A stretch of DNA of 64,000 nucleotides from positions 1-64,000 of the forward strand of contig CAVQBC010000008.1 in assembly GCA_963710665.1 (NCBI GenBank), written 5' to 3'. Below are positions 31,218 through 39,678 of this stretch, piece after piece. A program made the position numbers and the translations under genes. Positions within the stretch are counted from its first letter, which is position 1. The number at the start of each line of letters is the position of its first letter. This DNA comes from CAVQBC01 sp963710665. GTDB lineage: Bacteria > Actinomycetota > Thermoleophilia > Solirubrobacterales > Solirubrobacteraceae. Under the pieces are notes generated by a model. It had not been told where the DNA came from, ran no database searches, and worked only from the letters and a program-made list of their open reading frames with translations.

Positions 31218-31972
31218 GCGGCGTCGAAGAGCACCGTCCCGTGACCGCGGCCGGGGACGAGCGTCAGGCGGCTCGCGGGGATCAGCCGGTTCGTCTCCTC
31301 GAACAGCGCGTGGCTGTAGAACCGGTCCTGCTCGCCCGCGACGATCAGCGTGGGCGCCTGGATCGGCGGGCAGTGCGCGAGGTCGAACGCGTCCTCGGCC
31401 TCGATCGTCGTCGCCATGTCGGCGAGGTCGCTGCGCGCGAGCACCGGGGCGGCGAGCCAGGCGGCGACCCCCGCCGCGAGCTGGCCGCGCCGGGGCGGCA
31501 CGAGGTCTGCCATGAGCAGCGCGAGGGCCTGCCGCGGGGCGCCGCCCCGGACGCGCGCGGCGACGCGCTGCTGCAGCCGCTGCGCGGCGAACCCGAGCCG
31601 GCACGCGGTGCTGACGAGGACCAGGCGGCGGACCACGTCCGGATGGTCGGCCGCGAGCTGCTGGGCGATGCTGCCGCCGGTGGAGGCGCCGACGACGTCG
31701 ACCGGCCCGCCGAAGGCGCCGCGGATCGCGTCGGCGTGCTCGGCCGCCATCTCGGCCATCGTCATCCCGCGCGGGAGCCCGCCGCGGCGGTTGATGTAGT
31801 GGACGCGGCGGCGGGCGGCGAACGGCCGCAGGGTGGAGAGCTCGGCGCGCCGCGACGCGCCGTCGGGGACGCCCGGGTCCGGCGTGAGGCCGGCGAGGTA
31901 GACCAGCGGCGGGCCGGCCCCGACGGCCAGGAACGGGAGGCGCCCGAGGACGCCGGTCTCCTCTTCGGCCAC
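31181..31972 (-). CDS. Alpha/beta-fold hydrolase
   Basis: Soluble esterase-like protein of 263 residues. The nucleophile elbow is VVGASTGGSIAQQL with Ser97, and the C-terminal catalytic histidine is His244 in PGRGHGTVLFD; ALIVAGEQDR-like TLIVAGEQDRFY precedes it and supplies the acid region. No lid or signal peptide is evident. The substrate is unknown. Its 3' end overlaps the 3' end of the SARP regulator gene, on the opposite strand, by 37 nt, and both frames remain intact. Confidence 0.82.
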   Translation of the reverse strand: MAEEETGVLGRLPFLAVGAGPPLVYLAGLTPDPGVPDGASRRAELSTLRPFAARRRVHYINRRGGLPRGMTMAEMAAEHADAIRGAFGGPVDVVGASTGGSIAQQLAADHPDVVRRLVLVSTACRLGFAAQRLQQRVAARVRGGAPRQALALLMADLVPPRRGQLAAGVAAWLAAPVLARSDLADMATTIEAEDAFDLAHCPPIQAPTLIVAGEQDRFYSHALFEETNRLIPASRLTLVPGRGHGTVLFDAAYRREAPDFVAS

Positions 31973-32079
31973 CGGTCAACCCTACCCGCCGCGGCGCCGC
32001 GCGCTGCGCCGCCCGGAGCGGAGTCGCACCCTCCCGGCCACGCCCCCCTGAGCGTGGCGCGCGTGGACTAGCATGAGCC

Positions 32080-33597
32080 ATGGCCACGAAGCGCCGGTCG
32101 GCACGGATGACCGCGCTCGAGCTCTCGCCGGAGGAGTTCCGCGCGCTCGGGCACCGGCTGGTGGACGACGTGGCCGACTTCCTGGCCTCGCTGCCGGAGC
32201 GTCCCGTCACGCCGGGCGAGTCGCCCGTGCAGGTCCGCGCGGCGCTCGGCGACGACCCGCTCCCCGAGCACGGCGCGGACCCGGCGGCGCTGCTCGAGGA
32301 GGCGGTCCGCCTGCTGTGCGACCACTCGCTGCTCAACGGGCACCCGCGGTTCTTCGGCTACATCACGTCCTCGCCGGCCCCGATCGGCGCGCTCGGCGAC
32401 CTGCTGGCCGCCGCGGTCAACCCCAACTGCGGGGCGTGGGGGCTGTCGCCGATGGCGACGGAGATCGAGGCGCAGTCGGTGCGCTGGATCGCCGAGCTGA
32501 TCGGCTACCCCGTCGAGGCCGGCGGGCTGCTCGTGAGCGGCGGGAACGTCGCCAACCTCGTCGGGGTCGCGGCGGCGCGGCAGGCGGGCGCGCCGTGGGA
32601 CGTGCGCGTGCGTGGCGCCGCGGACCCGCGCGGCCAGCACCTGTGCGTCTACGCGACGTCCGAGACCCACACCTGGCTGCACAAGGCCACCGACCTGCTC
32701 GGGCTCGGGACCGACTGCATCCGCTGGATCCCGCCCGACCGGCGCGGGCGCGCCGACCCGGCCGCGCTGCGCCGGCTCATCGACGCCGACCGGACGGCCG
32801 GGGACGTCCCGCTGGTGGTGGTCGGGACCGCGGGCACCGTCAGCACCGGGGCGATCGACCCACTGGACGAGCTGGCCGAGATCTGCCGCCAGGAGGCCGT
32901 GTGGTTCCACGTCGACGCGGCCTACGGCGGCTTCGCGGCCGCGCTGCCCGACGCTCCGCCCGCCCTGCGCGCGCTCGGCCGGGCCGACTCCGTGGCGGTC
33001 GACCCGCACAAGTGGCTCTACGTCCCGCTCGAGGCGGGCTGCGCGCTGGTGCGCGACCCGGCGGCGCTGCGGGGCGCCTTCAGCTACTCGCCGCCCTACT
33101 ACCGCTTCACGAGCAACTCCGGGCCCCACGGGCCGCCGCTCAACTACTACGCCTTCGGCCCGCAGAACTCGCGCGGCCACCGCGCGCTCAAGGTGTGGCT
33201 CGCGCTCCGCCAGGGCGGCCGCGCCGGCTACGTGCGCGCCATCGCCGAGGACATCCTCCTCGCCCGCGCGCTGCACGACCTGGCGATCGCCGACCCCGAG
33301 CTCGAGGCCTGGACCAACAGCCTCAGCATCACCACGCTGCGCTACGTGCCGACCGACGTCGACCCGCGCGCGCCCGGCGCCCCCGCCTACCTCGACCGCC
33401 TCAACGAGGCGCTGCTCGACCGCCTGCAGGCCGGGGGCGAGGCGTACCTGTCCAACGCCGTGGTCGGCGGCACCTTCCTGCTGCGGGCGTGCGTCGTGAA
33501 CTTCCGCACGACGCTGGCGGACATCGAGGCGCTCGCGACGCTCGTGGTCCGCCTCGGGCGCGAGCTCGACGCCGAGCTGCGGCCCGAGGCGGTCTGA
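32080..33597 (+). CDS. PLP-dependent group II amino-acid decarboxylase
   Basis: Fold-type I PLP enzyme of 505 residues in the family of aromatic L-amino-acid and glutamate decarboxylases. FFGYITSSPAPIGALGDLLAAAVNPN is the N-terminal substrate region; GLLVSGGNVANLVGVAAAR, VGTAGTVSTGAIDP and WFHVDAAYGGFAA contain the PLP-contacting residues; the Schiff-base lysine is Lys311 in DPHKWLYVP. The length is normal. ATG at 32080 is used; ATG 32107 is also possible. It stands alone between two minus-strand genes. The specific amino acid cannot be told from sequence. Confidence 0.87.
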   Translation: MATKRRSARMTALELSPEEFRALGHRLVDDVADFLASLPERPVTPGESPVQVRAALGDDPLPEHGADPAALLEEAVRLLCDHSLLNGHPRFFGYITSSPAPIGALGDLLAAAVNPNCGAWGLSPMATEIEAQSVRWIAELIGYPVEAGGLLVSGGNVANLVGVAAARQAGAPWDVRVRGAADPRGQHLCVYATSETHTWLHKATDLLGLGTDCIRWIPPDRRGRADPAALRRLIDADRTAGDVPLVVVGTAGTVSTGAIDPLDELAEICRQEAVWFHVDAAYGGFAAALPDAPPALRALGRADSVAVDPHKWLYVPLEAGCALVRDPAALRGAFSYSPPYYRFTSNSGPHGPPLNYYAFGPQNSRGHRALKVWLALRQGGRAGYVRAIAEDILLARALHDLAIADPELEAWTNSLSITTLRYVPTDVDPRAPGAPAYLDRLNEALLDRLQAGGEAYLSNAVVGGTFLLRACVVNFRTTLADIEALATLVVRLGRELDAELRPEAV

Positions 33598-33607
33598 GCC
33601 TCCGCGG

Positions 33608-34915
33608 CTACCCGTTGACCGAGAAGCTCGAGTTCGGGTTGATGTCGCGCAGGCGCGAGTAGAAGGCCATGTCGAGGTCGACGCCGGTGTAGGCGGCCTT
33701 GACCTTGAGCGGGTCGGCGTCGTGGTCGTGCCCGTGCTCGACCTTGTCGATCAGCTCGGCCATCACGTGGCCGGCCACCGGCGCGTTCTTGAACTGGTTG
33801 CCGCTCGTGCCGATCGCCATGTAGAAGCCGCCGAGGTCGGACTTGTCGTAGATCGGGATCCAGTCGTCGGCGACGTCGTAGAGGTCGACGACCCCCTTGC
33901 GCTGGGTGGGGATCCGCAGCGACGGGATGCGGCGCGCGAGCCGGTAGACCTGCGCCTCCCACTGCGCCTCGGTGATCTGGCGGTTGTACTGGTCGGGCCG
34001 CTCGACCCACTCCTGCGGGTCGCACTCGGGGTCCTCGGAGCCGATCAGGATGTGGTTGCCGGACTCCGGGCGGAAGTAGATGCCGGTGTCGCCGTCGGAG
34101 GTGTGGAAGCCGTCGGCCTCGAAGTCGAAGTCCGGCGGGGCGGGCACGTGGTGGACCTCGTGGCGCAGCGCCTTGGTCTTGACCTTCATGCCGTCCTCGA
34201 CGCCCGCCATGCGGTTGATGACGAAGCTGTGCGGGCCGGCGACGTTGACCACGATGGGCGCGTCGATCTCCGTGCCGTCCGTGAGCGTGACGCCCTTCAC
34301 GCGGCCGTTGTCGCGGCGGATCTCGCCGACCTCGGAGCGGAACAGGAACTCGCCGCCCTTGGCCTCGGCGGCGCGCTGGAGGTTGTGGGTCGCGAGCTGC
34401 GGATCGTTCACGTAGCCCGAGCCGGGGGTGAACACCGCCCCGTCGAGCTCGGCCTCGGGGTTGTCCCAGAAGTGCGGGTCGCTCGGGCGCTTGGGCGGCC
34501 AGTGGGCGTGCGTGTCGTAGATCGGGATGCGCCGGCGGAGCTCGTCGTTGGTCCACTCCTCGAACTCGACCCCGAGGTCGCGGTAGTGCGTGAGGACCTT
34601 CTCGTGGTGGCCCGTCGCGCTCTTGAGGAGGATCGTGCCCGACTGCATGTACTTCGCCTGGCCGGCGTCGTCGACGACGCCCAGATACCGCTCCCAGTCC
34701 TGCCAGTAGAAGAAGCCCTCGTAGGCCATCGCCACGCCGTCCCACGAGGAGTAGTGGGCGCGCACGATCGCGCACGAGTTGCTGGTCGGGCCGTAGCCCG
34801 AGGCGGGGAGCTTGTCGATGTTGAGGGTCTTGTAGCCGCGCTTTGCGAGCTCGTAGGCGATCGCGGCGCCGATGACCCCGGCGCCGATGATGACGGCGTC
34901 CGTCTGCTTGGTCAC
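33608..34915 (-). CDS. FAD-dependent amino-acid/sarcosine oxidase-like oxidoreductase (DAO family)
   Basis: Flavoprotein of 435 residues. The N-terminal dinucleotide motif is AVIIGAGVIGAAIAYELAKRGYKTLNIDK. The middle contains the substrate domain (YFRPESGNHILIGSEDPE) and the C-terminal FAD closure DDWIPIYDKSDLGGFYMAIGTSGNQFKNAPVAG. It resembles SoxB/DadA-type oxidases but is a stand-alone protein with no alpha, gamma or delta partners nearby. It follows the dehydratase gene by 40 nt on the same strand, so the pair is probably an operon under the operator at 36298-36313. An N-methyl or D-amino acid substrate is likely but not proven. Confidence 0.82.
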   Translation of the reverse strand: MTKQTDAVIIGAGVIGAAIAYELAKRGYKTLNIDKLPASGYGPTSNSCAIVRAHYSSWDGVAMAYEGFFYWQDWERYLGVVDDAGQAKYMQSGTILLKSATGHHEKVLTHYRDLGVEFEEWTNDELRRRIPIYDTHAHWPPKRPSDPHFWDNPEAELDGAVFTPGSGYVNDPQLATHNLQRAAEAKGGEFLFRSEVGEIRRDNGRVKGVTLTDGTEIDAPIVVNVAGPHSFVINRMAGVEDGMKVKTKALRHEVHHVPAPPDFDFEADGFHTSDGDTGIYFRPESGNHILIGSEDPECDPQEWVERPDQYNRQITEAQWEAQVYRLARRIPSLRIPTQRKGVVDLYDVADDWIPIYDKSDLGGFYMAIGTSGNQFKNAPVAGHVMAELIDKVEHGHDHDADPLKVKAAYTGVDLDMAFYSRLRDINPNSSFSVNG

Positions 34916-34955
34916 AGTGCTTCCTCCGGGTGATCGTTCATGGGGAGCCTCCGGC

Positions 34956-36284
34956 TCAGTAGCGCTCGACCTCGTAGCCCGCGCCGCCGAGCACGTCGAC
35001 GATCTGCTCGGCGTGCTCGGCGCCGCGGGTCTGGAGCACGAGCGCGACGCCGGTCTGGCGTACGTGCAGGGAGACGGCCTCGCGGACGTGCTCCACCGTC
35101 ACGAGGTTGCCGCCCTCGGCGGCGATCAGCGTGAGCAGCTTGGCGAGCCCGCCGGGGCGGTCGGGGATGCGGGTGAAGATGCGCAGCCGGCGGCCCTCGC
35201 TGGTCTCGTGGCGCTGGGCCACGGCGGCGAGCAGGCCGCCGTCGACGTTCCCGCCGGACAGCACGATCACGGTGGCGCCGCGCTCGGCGGGCTTGATGGC
35301 TCCGGAGGCGAGCGCGGCGACGCCCACGGCGCCGGCGCCCTCGACGACGAGCTTCGCCCGCTCGAGCAGGAAGACCATCGCCTCGGCGACGTCGTCGTCG
35401 TCGACCACCACGACCTCGTCGACCCAGCGCTCGACGAGCGGGAGCGTGATCCCGCCCGGGCGCTTGATGGCCACGCCGTCGGCGATGGTCGGGACGGCCG
35501 GCGCCTCGCGCGCCTCGTGCGCCGCCAGCGAGGCGGGGTAGGCCGCGCACGCGCCGGCCTGCACGCCGATCACGCGCACCTCGGGGCGCCGCGCCTTGAT
35601 CACGCCGGCGACGCCGCTCGTCAGCCCGCCGCCGCCGAGCGGGATGACCACCGTGGCGAGGTCGGGCACGTCCTCGAGCAGCTCGAGCCCGAGCGTGCCC
35701 TGCCCGACGATGATGTCGGGGTCGTCGAAGGGATGCACGAACGCGGCGCCGGTCTCCGCGGCGCGCTCGCGGGCGAGCTGCACGCAGCCGTCGACCGAGT
35801 CGCCGCCGAGGCGAACGGTGCCACCGAACCCGCGCACCGCGGCGACCTTGCTCACCGACGCCTCCTGGGGCATGAACACCTCGCACGCGAGGCCGCGATG
35901 GCGCGCGGCGTAGGCCAGCGACTGCGCGTGGTTGCCGGCGCTGCCCGCCACCACGCCCTGCGCGTCGCCCAGGCTCGCGAGCTTCGTCAGCGCGCCGCGC
36001 AGCTTGAACGAGCCGGTGCGCTGGAGGTTCTCGGCCTTGAGCAGGATCCGCCCGCCGCACGTCTCGCCGAGGCTGCGCGAGGTGAGCACGGGGGTGTGGC
36101 GCACGAGGTCGGAGACGACCGTGCGCGCCCGCGCGGCGTCGCCGCGGGCGAGCCGCGCGGCGACCTCGTCCGCGACGCCGGCCGCCGTCACGGAGCCGGG
36201 ACCGGGGTCCGTGGACAGCGCGGCGCCGCCGGGCGCGGGCGCGGCCGTCGAGGGTGTTGCGGGGTGGCCGGGACGTTGGTACAT
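34956..36284 (-). CDS. Threonine/serine dehydratase with C-terminal ACT-like domain
   Basis: PLP fold-type II enzyme of 442 residues. The Schiff-base lysine is Lys94 in RTGSFKLRGAL; AGSAGNHAQSLAYAA is the substrate loop and PLGGGGLTSG the phosphate-binding glycine loop. The C-terminus (about 360-442, RLRIFTRIPDRPGGLAKLLTLIAAEGGNLV) is an ACT-type regulatory domain, as in catabolic threonine dehydratases. The first 40 residues are low-complexity and the true start may be later. It is divergent from the GntR gene at 36343 with a palindromic site between. In this context it could deaminate serine formed from glycine and methylene-H4F to pyruvate. Confidence 0.87.
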   Translation of the reverse strand: MYQRPGHPATPSTAAPAPGGAALSTDPGPGSVTAAGVADEVAARLARGDAARARTVVSDLVRHTPVLTSRSLGETCGGRILLKAENLQRTGSFKLRGALTKLASLGDAQGVVAGSAGNHAQSLAYAARHRGLACEVFMPQEASVSKVAAVRGFGGTVRLGGDSVDGCVQLARERAAETGAAFVHPFDDPDIIVGQGTLGLELLEDVPDLATVVIPLGGGGLTSGVAGVIKARRPEVRVIGVQAGACAAYPASLAAHEAREAPAVPTIADGVAIKRPGGITLPLVERWVDEVVVVDDDDVAEAMVFLLERAKLVVEGAGAVGVAALASGAIKPAERGATVIVLSGGNVDGGLLAAVAQRHETSEGRRLRIFTRIPDRPGGLAKLLTLIAAEGGNLVTVEHVREAVSLHVRQTGVALVLQTRGAEHAEQIVDVLGGAGYEVERY

Positions 36285-36297
36285 TGCCGCCGTCGAT

Positions 36298-36313
36298 GAC
36301 TCATATATCAGTC
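36298..36313. promoter_or_regulatory. Palindrome GACTCATATATCAGTC, GntR operator candidate
   Basis: Sixteen-nt inverted repeat with one mismatched pair, centred on ATATAT, in the 58-nt gap between the divergent dehydratase and GntR genes. It shares ATATCAG with the boxes at 6627 and 38719 and would allow one protein to control both directions. Confidence 0.6.
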
Positions 36314-36342
36314 TTCAGCACAGGCCGTCAAGGGCGGCGGGC

Positions 36343-37008
36343 GTGAGCCTCGAGCCCGAGGCCGCCCCGGGCGGGGGCGGTCAGCTGATGGCCGACCGCG
36401 CCTACGTGGAGCTGCGCGACCGCATCGTGACGCTGCGGATCCCGCCGGGCGCGCCCATCAACGAGGACGCGCTCGGGCGCGAGCTCGACATGGGCCGCAC
36501 GCCCGTGCGCGAGGCGATCCGGCGGCTCGCGCTGGAGAACCTCGTGGCGGTGTTCCCCCGCCGCGGGACGTTCGCGTCGGAGATCAACATCACCGATCTC
36601 GCGCACATCTCCGACGTGCGGGTGCAGCTCGAGGGCCACGCGTCCTATCGGGCGGCCGAGCGGCTCACCGCCCGCCAGCGGGCCGAGCTCGAGGCGCTGC
36701 TGGCGGAGATCGATGCGCTGCGCCGCCGGGGCGACGCCGAGGCGCTGATGGGGCTCGACGCGACCGTGCACCGCTTCATCCACCGCTGCTCGGGCAACCC
36801 GTACCTCGAGGCGACCCTCGGGCGCTACTTCAACCTCTCGCTGCGGATCTGGCACCTGGTGCTCGACCGGCTGCCGCACCTGACCGCCAGCGTGCTCGAG
36901 CACGAGGCGCTGCTCGAGGCGATCCGCGCGGGCGAGGCGGCGCGCGCGCGGGACATCGCCGCGGCGCACGTCACGACGTTCGAGCGCGAGATCCGCGCGG
37001 TCCTGTAG
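36343..37008 (+). CDS. GntR-family regulator, FCD subfamily (paralog 1)
   Basis: Regulator of 221 residues. The N-terminal winged helix (about 15-85) reads RAYVELRDRIVTLRIPPGAPINEDALGRELDMGRTPVREAIRRLALENLVAVFPRRGTF. The FCD ligand domain follows, with conserved DATVHRFIHRCSGNP (metal-ligand Asp/His) and the final histidines in EHEALL and AAAHVTTFERE. GTG at 36343 gives a length like its paralog; ATG 36388 is an alternative that still keeps the DNA-binding domain. It is highly similar in layout to 38739-39407. It lies beside an ATATAT-centred operator and is divergent from the dehydratase-oxidase pair, which it probably controls. Confidence 0.9.
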   Translation: MSLEPEAAPGGGGQLMADRAYVELRDRIVTLRIPPGAPINEDALGRELDMGRTPVREAIRRLALENLVAVFPRRGTFASEINITDLAHISDVRVQLEGHASYRAAERLTARQRAELEALLAEIDALRRRGDAEALMGLDATVHRFIHRCSGNPYLEATLGRYFNLSLRIWHLVLDRLPHLTASVLEHEALLEAIRAGEAARARDIAAAHVTTFEREIRAVL

Positions 37009-37021
37009 GCGCGCCGGCGGG

Positions 37022-37837
37022 TCAGTCCCGCAGGATGTCCTCGAGCGCCACGTCGTGGCCGAGGCGGACCGAGATCGCGTGCGCCTGCTCGATGCACACG
37101 CGGCCGAGGAGCTGGAGCCGGTGCGGGGTGAGGCGCAGTGAGGCGCCGGAGATCGCGAGCGCCCCGACCACGCTGCCACCGCGCTCGAACACCGGGGCGG
37201 CCACGGCCGAGAGCCCGGGCTCGAGCTCGTCGACGGTCACCCCGTAGCCGCGGGCGCGGACCTGCTCGAGCTCGCGCTCGAGGACCGCCGGGTCGACGAC
37301 CGTCGCCGGCGTGCGCGCTTCGAGCGGGTCGTCGCCGAGCGTCGAGACGCCGTAGGCCACGAACACCTTGCCCGCCGCCGAGCAGTGCAGGGGGACGGGG
37401 CGGCCCAGCCAGTTCGTGGCGCCGAGGAGATGGCTCGAGGCGAGCTGGGCGATCGCCTCCGAGCCGGTCGGCGTCGGCACCATCAGGTTCACGGTCTCGC
37501 CGCTCTCGCTCGCGAGCCTCCGCAGGCTCGGCTGCGCGAGCTCGATGAGGTCCTGGCGGCCGGCGTCCGAGCGGGCGAAGCGCAGCAGCGCAGGGCCGGG
37601 GCGCAGCCCGGTCCCGGCGTCCCACGCCACCAGCCCCTGGCGCTCGAGCGCGGTCACGAGCGGCGCGGCCGCGGTCTCCGCGAGCCCCGCCGCGCGCGCC
37701 AGCTCGGAGAACGGGCGCGGCGAGCGCTCGAGGATCAGCGCGAGCAGCCGCGCCGCCGCGGCCGCCGTGGGATCGCCCTCCGACGGCACGGCGGGGGACG
37801 ACGGCCCGGGCGAGCTCATGCGCGCAGCGTCGCACAT
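37022..37837 (-). CDS. IclR-family transcriptional regulator (third copy)
   Basis: Regulator of about 271 residues. The DNA-binding part is somewhat divergent (PFSELARAAGLAETAAAPLVTALERQGLVAWD), while the effector domain is classic, with LHCSAAGKVFVAYG and TVDELEPGLSAVAAPVFERGGSVVGALAISGASLRL. It resembles the IclR at 17906 more than the one at 5748 in these motifs. ATG 37837 is the longest start; ATG 37819 is equally possible, and neither has a good ribosome site. It is convergent with the GntR gene, 13 nt away. Its targets are unknown. Confidence 0.87.
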   Translation of the reverse strand: MCDAARMSSPGPSSPAVPSEGDPTAAAAARLLALILERSPRPFSELARAAGLAETAAAPLVTALERQGLVAWDAGTGLRPGPALLRFARSDAGRQDLIELAQPSLRRLASESGETVNLMVPTPTGSEAIAQLASSHLLGATNWLGRPVPLHCSAAGKVFVAYGVSTLGDDPLEARTPATVVDPAVLERELEQVRARGYGVTVDELEPGLSAVAAPVFERGGSVVGALAISGASLRLTPHRLQLLGRVCIEQAHAISVRLGHDVALEDILRD

Positions 37838-37862
37838 GCCGCGCTGCTTTCGCCCTCGTCGG

Positions 37863-38498
37863 TCAGGGGCGCAGCCTGAACGGCGGATAGGCGTCGGTGA
37901 CGAGGATGAGCGCGTAGCCGATCACGCGGTTATGCCAGCGGATCACGCCCTCGACGAAGTCGAACAGGGCGCGGGGGTAGCGGCCCGTGAACAGGATCGC
38001 GAACCAGGCGATGATGACCGCGATCAGCGCTCCCAGCCACAGGAACGCGAGCACGATGTAGTGCGGGATCGCGAGCAGCCATTTGACCAGGGGCAGCCAC
38101 CGGTTCAGCTCTTGGCGGGCGTCGGGATACGGCGCGTCGAGGTGCACGGCCTGGTCCTCGTCGGTGGATGGATAGCGGTCGTCCATGAGCGCCATGTAGA
38201 TGCCGACGCGGTTGGAGAACCGCAGCAGCTGGAGGTTCCACTCGTACCACCAGCGCGGGTACTTCTGGCGGAACAGGATCATCAACAGCGGCGGTACGAA
38301 GAGCAGGGCGCCGCCGCCTGCCGCGTAGCTGCTGCCCTGGGTGCCGGCCTCGCCCCACCACCCGCCACCGGTGGCGCCGATGCTCCCCAGCACGATCGCG
38401 ATCGGGATCACCGTGAAGATCCGGAACGCGGTGGTGAGGCGGTTGAGCGGCCGGTCGGGGAAGTCGACGGCGAACCTCACCGGGTACGAGTCGTTCAT
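37863..38498 (-). CDS. DUF4389 membrane protein
   Basis: Membrane protein of 211 residues. It starts MNDSYPVRFAVDFPDRPLNRLTTAFRIFTVIPI, then has a hydrophobic helix, a soluble loop containing the family motif FRQKYPRWWYEWNLQLLRFSNRVGIYMALMDDRYPSTDEDQ, and two more hydrophobic segments in LLAIPHYIVLAFLWLGALIAVIIAWFAILFTGRYP. This pattern is DUF4389, common in actinobacteria and of unknown function. ATG at 38498 has a strong ribosome site (AAGGAGGCCAGCA), so the longer open frame is rejected. A TGATGCATCA palindrome lies 85 nt upstream. Confidence 0.82.
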   Translation of the reverse strand: MNDSYPVRFAVDFPDRPLNRLTTAFRIFTVIPIAIVLGSIGATGGGWWGEAGTQGSSYAAGGGALLFVPPLLMILFRQKYPRWWYEWNLQLLRFSNRVGIYMALMDDRYPSTDEDQAVHLDAPYPDARQELNRWLPLVKWLLAIPHYIVLAFLWLGALIAVIIAWFAILFTGRYPRALFDFVEGVIRWHNRVIGYALILVTDAYPPFRLRP

Positions 38499-38583
38499 TG
38501 CTGGCCTCCTTCGATGCTCGACAGTGCCGCGAACCGAGCGTCGCACGTCGGACGACCCGGGAGGTGGTCATCCCGAAGCCTGG

Positions 38584-38593
38584 TGATGCATCA
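38584..38593. promoter_or_regulatory. TGATGCATCA palindrome
   Basis: Perfect 10-bp palindrome between the DUF4389 gene and GntR paralog 2. It differs from TGATATATCA only at the two central bases and from the core of the 6574-6588 repeat at one. It may be a weaker site for the same regulator or an unrelated palindrome. Confidence 0.3.
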
Positions 38594-38718
38594 GGGCACC
38601 GGTGTGTCCCGGCGCCTTCGGGCGTCCGCTGCAACACGTTCGGGCGGGCTGACAGAGGGCGCTGCGGGAATTATGATCGGCACGCGCGCCGGCTCTCGCG
38701 CATCGCGCATCACCGTCC

Positions 38719-38730
38719 CTGATATATCAG
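38719..38730. promoter_or_regulatory. CTGATATATCAG palindrome, autoregulatory GntR operator candidate
   Basis: Perfect 12-bp palindrome ending 8 nt before the ATG of GntR paralog 2. Occupancy would block translation initiation or transcription directly, which fits autorepression. It is the best-conserved copy of the TGATATATCA motif in the window. Confidence 0.6.
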
Positions 38731-38738
38731 AGAGGCTC

Positions 38739-39407
38739 ATGGAGGGTCAGGTCCTCGACAGCGGGTCGGGAAACGGGCTTATCGCCGAGCGGGCCTACCA
38801 CGAGCTGCGCGACCGGATCGTGACGCTGCAGCTGCCGCCCGGGGCGATCCTGCGCGAGGACGAGCTGATGCGCGAGCTCGGCATCGGCCGCACGCCGCTG
38901 CGCGAGGCGGTCAAGCGCCTCGCGCTCGAGAACCTCGTCGCGGTCCAGCCGCGCCGCGGGACCTTCGTGACGCACGTCGACGTCGCGGACATCGTCCACA
39001 TCACGGAGGTGCGCGTCGAGCTCGAGGCGCAGGCGGCCGAGCTGGCGGCGCTGCGCATGGACGCCGACGCGCGCGCCCGCGCGGAGGCGCTCGTGACCGA
39101 GCTCGAGACGCTGAGCTCCGAGGACCACGGCGCGCTCATGCGCTTCGACCAGCGGATCCACCGCTTCGTGTACGCAACCTCCCGCAACCCCTACCTCGCC
39201 GAGACGCTCGAACGCTACTTCGCCCTGTCGCTGCGCGTGTGGTACGTCGTGCTCGACCGCGTGCCCGGCCTCGGCGGCGCGGTGCACGACCAGGAGCGCC
39301 TGCTCGAGGCGCTGCTCGCACGAGACCCCCCGCGCGCCCGCGTGATCATGCGAGAGCACATCCTCGCCTTCCAACGAGAGATCCTCGCGGCCTTCAGCCG
39401 AGCCTGA
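38739..39407 (+). CDS. GntR-family regulator, FCD subfamily (paralog 2)
   Basis: Regulator of 222 residues. The winged helix reads RAYHELRDRIVTLQLPPGAILREDELMRELGIGRTPLREAVKRLALENLVAVQPRRGTF and is close to paralog 1 at 36343. The FCD domain has FDQRIHRFVYATSRNPYLAETLERYFALSLRVWYVVLDRVPGL and HDQERLLEALL. The recognition helices (GRTPLREAVKRL versus GRTPVREAIRRL) are nearly identical, so both paralogs could bind the same TGATATATCA boxes. ATG at 38739 is chosen because the frame upstream has no similarity and contains the operator. No catabolic gene is immediately downstream; it may control genes at a distance. Confidence 0.9.
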   Translation: MEGQVLDSGSGNGLIAERAYHELRDRIVTLQLPPGAILREDELMRELGIGRTPLREAVKRLALENLVAVQPRRGTFVTHVDVADIVHITEVRVELEAQAAELAALRMDADARARAEALVTELETLSSEDHGALMRFDQRIHRFVYATSRNPYLAETLERYFALSLRVWYVVLDRVPGLGGAVHDQERLLEALLARDPPRARVIMREHILAFQREILAAFSRA

Positions 39408-39540
39408 GCCCGGGCGAGGCTCCGCCGAACCGAGACCACCGGGAGTTCGGCCAACCCACGTTCCAGAAGGGAGCACGTGCCCGGCGCCGAACTCCAAGGG
39501 AACGAGCCGCCAGGCGAGTTCCCCTTAGACTGCCCCACCT

Positions 39541-39678
39541 ATGACCGACAACGACATGGTCAAGCGCCTGATGTGGTCCGGCCTGCTCGCCGGCCTCGGG
39601 GCGCTGGCCTCCATCCTCACGACGAAGGTCGCGCATCTGATTTGGGTGCGCCTCTTCGGGGAAGACCCGCCCGAGTGA
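39541..39678 (+). CDS. DUF4235-like mini membrane protein
   Basis: A 45-residue protein with a single hydrophobic helix (MWSGLLAGLGALASILTTKVAHLIWVRLFGEDPPE). The segment ending in a Trp-x-x-x-x-GEDPPE-like motif matches the N-terminal part of DUF4235 proteins, which usually continue for a second helix. Its stop overlaps the next gene as GTGA, so it belongs to the 39541-41016 operon. No ribosome site is evident. Confidence 0.65.
   Translation: MTDNDMVKRLMWSGLLAGLGALASILTTKVAHLIWVRLFGEDPPE

Noticed and set aside
28248..32336. 1362-codon open frame antisense to the SARP gene
   Set aside because: It is stop-free by composition only, with no recognisable domain; the SARP gene and hydrolase account for the coding signal.
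39441..39500. Inverted repeat GAGTTCGG / CCGAACTC upstream of the DUF4235-like gene
   Set aside because: Eight-base arms separated by a long loop in GC-rich DNA are weak evidence; no regulator or structure could be assigned.
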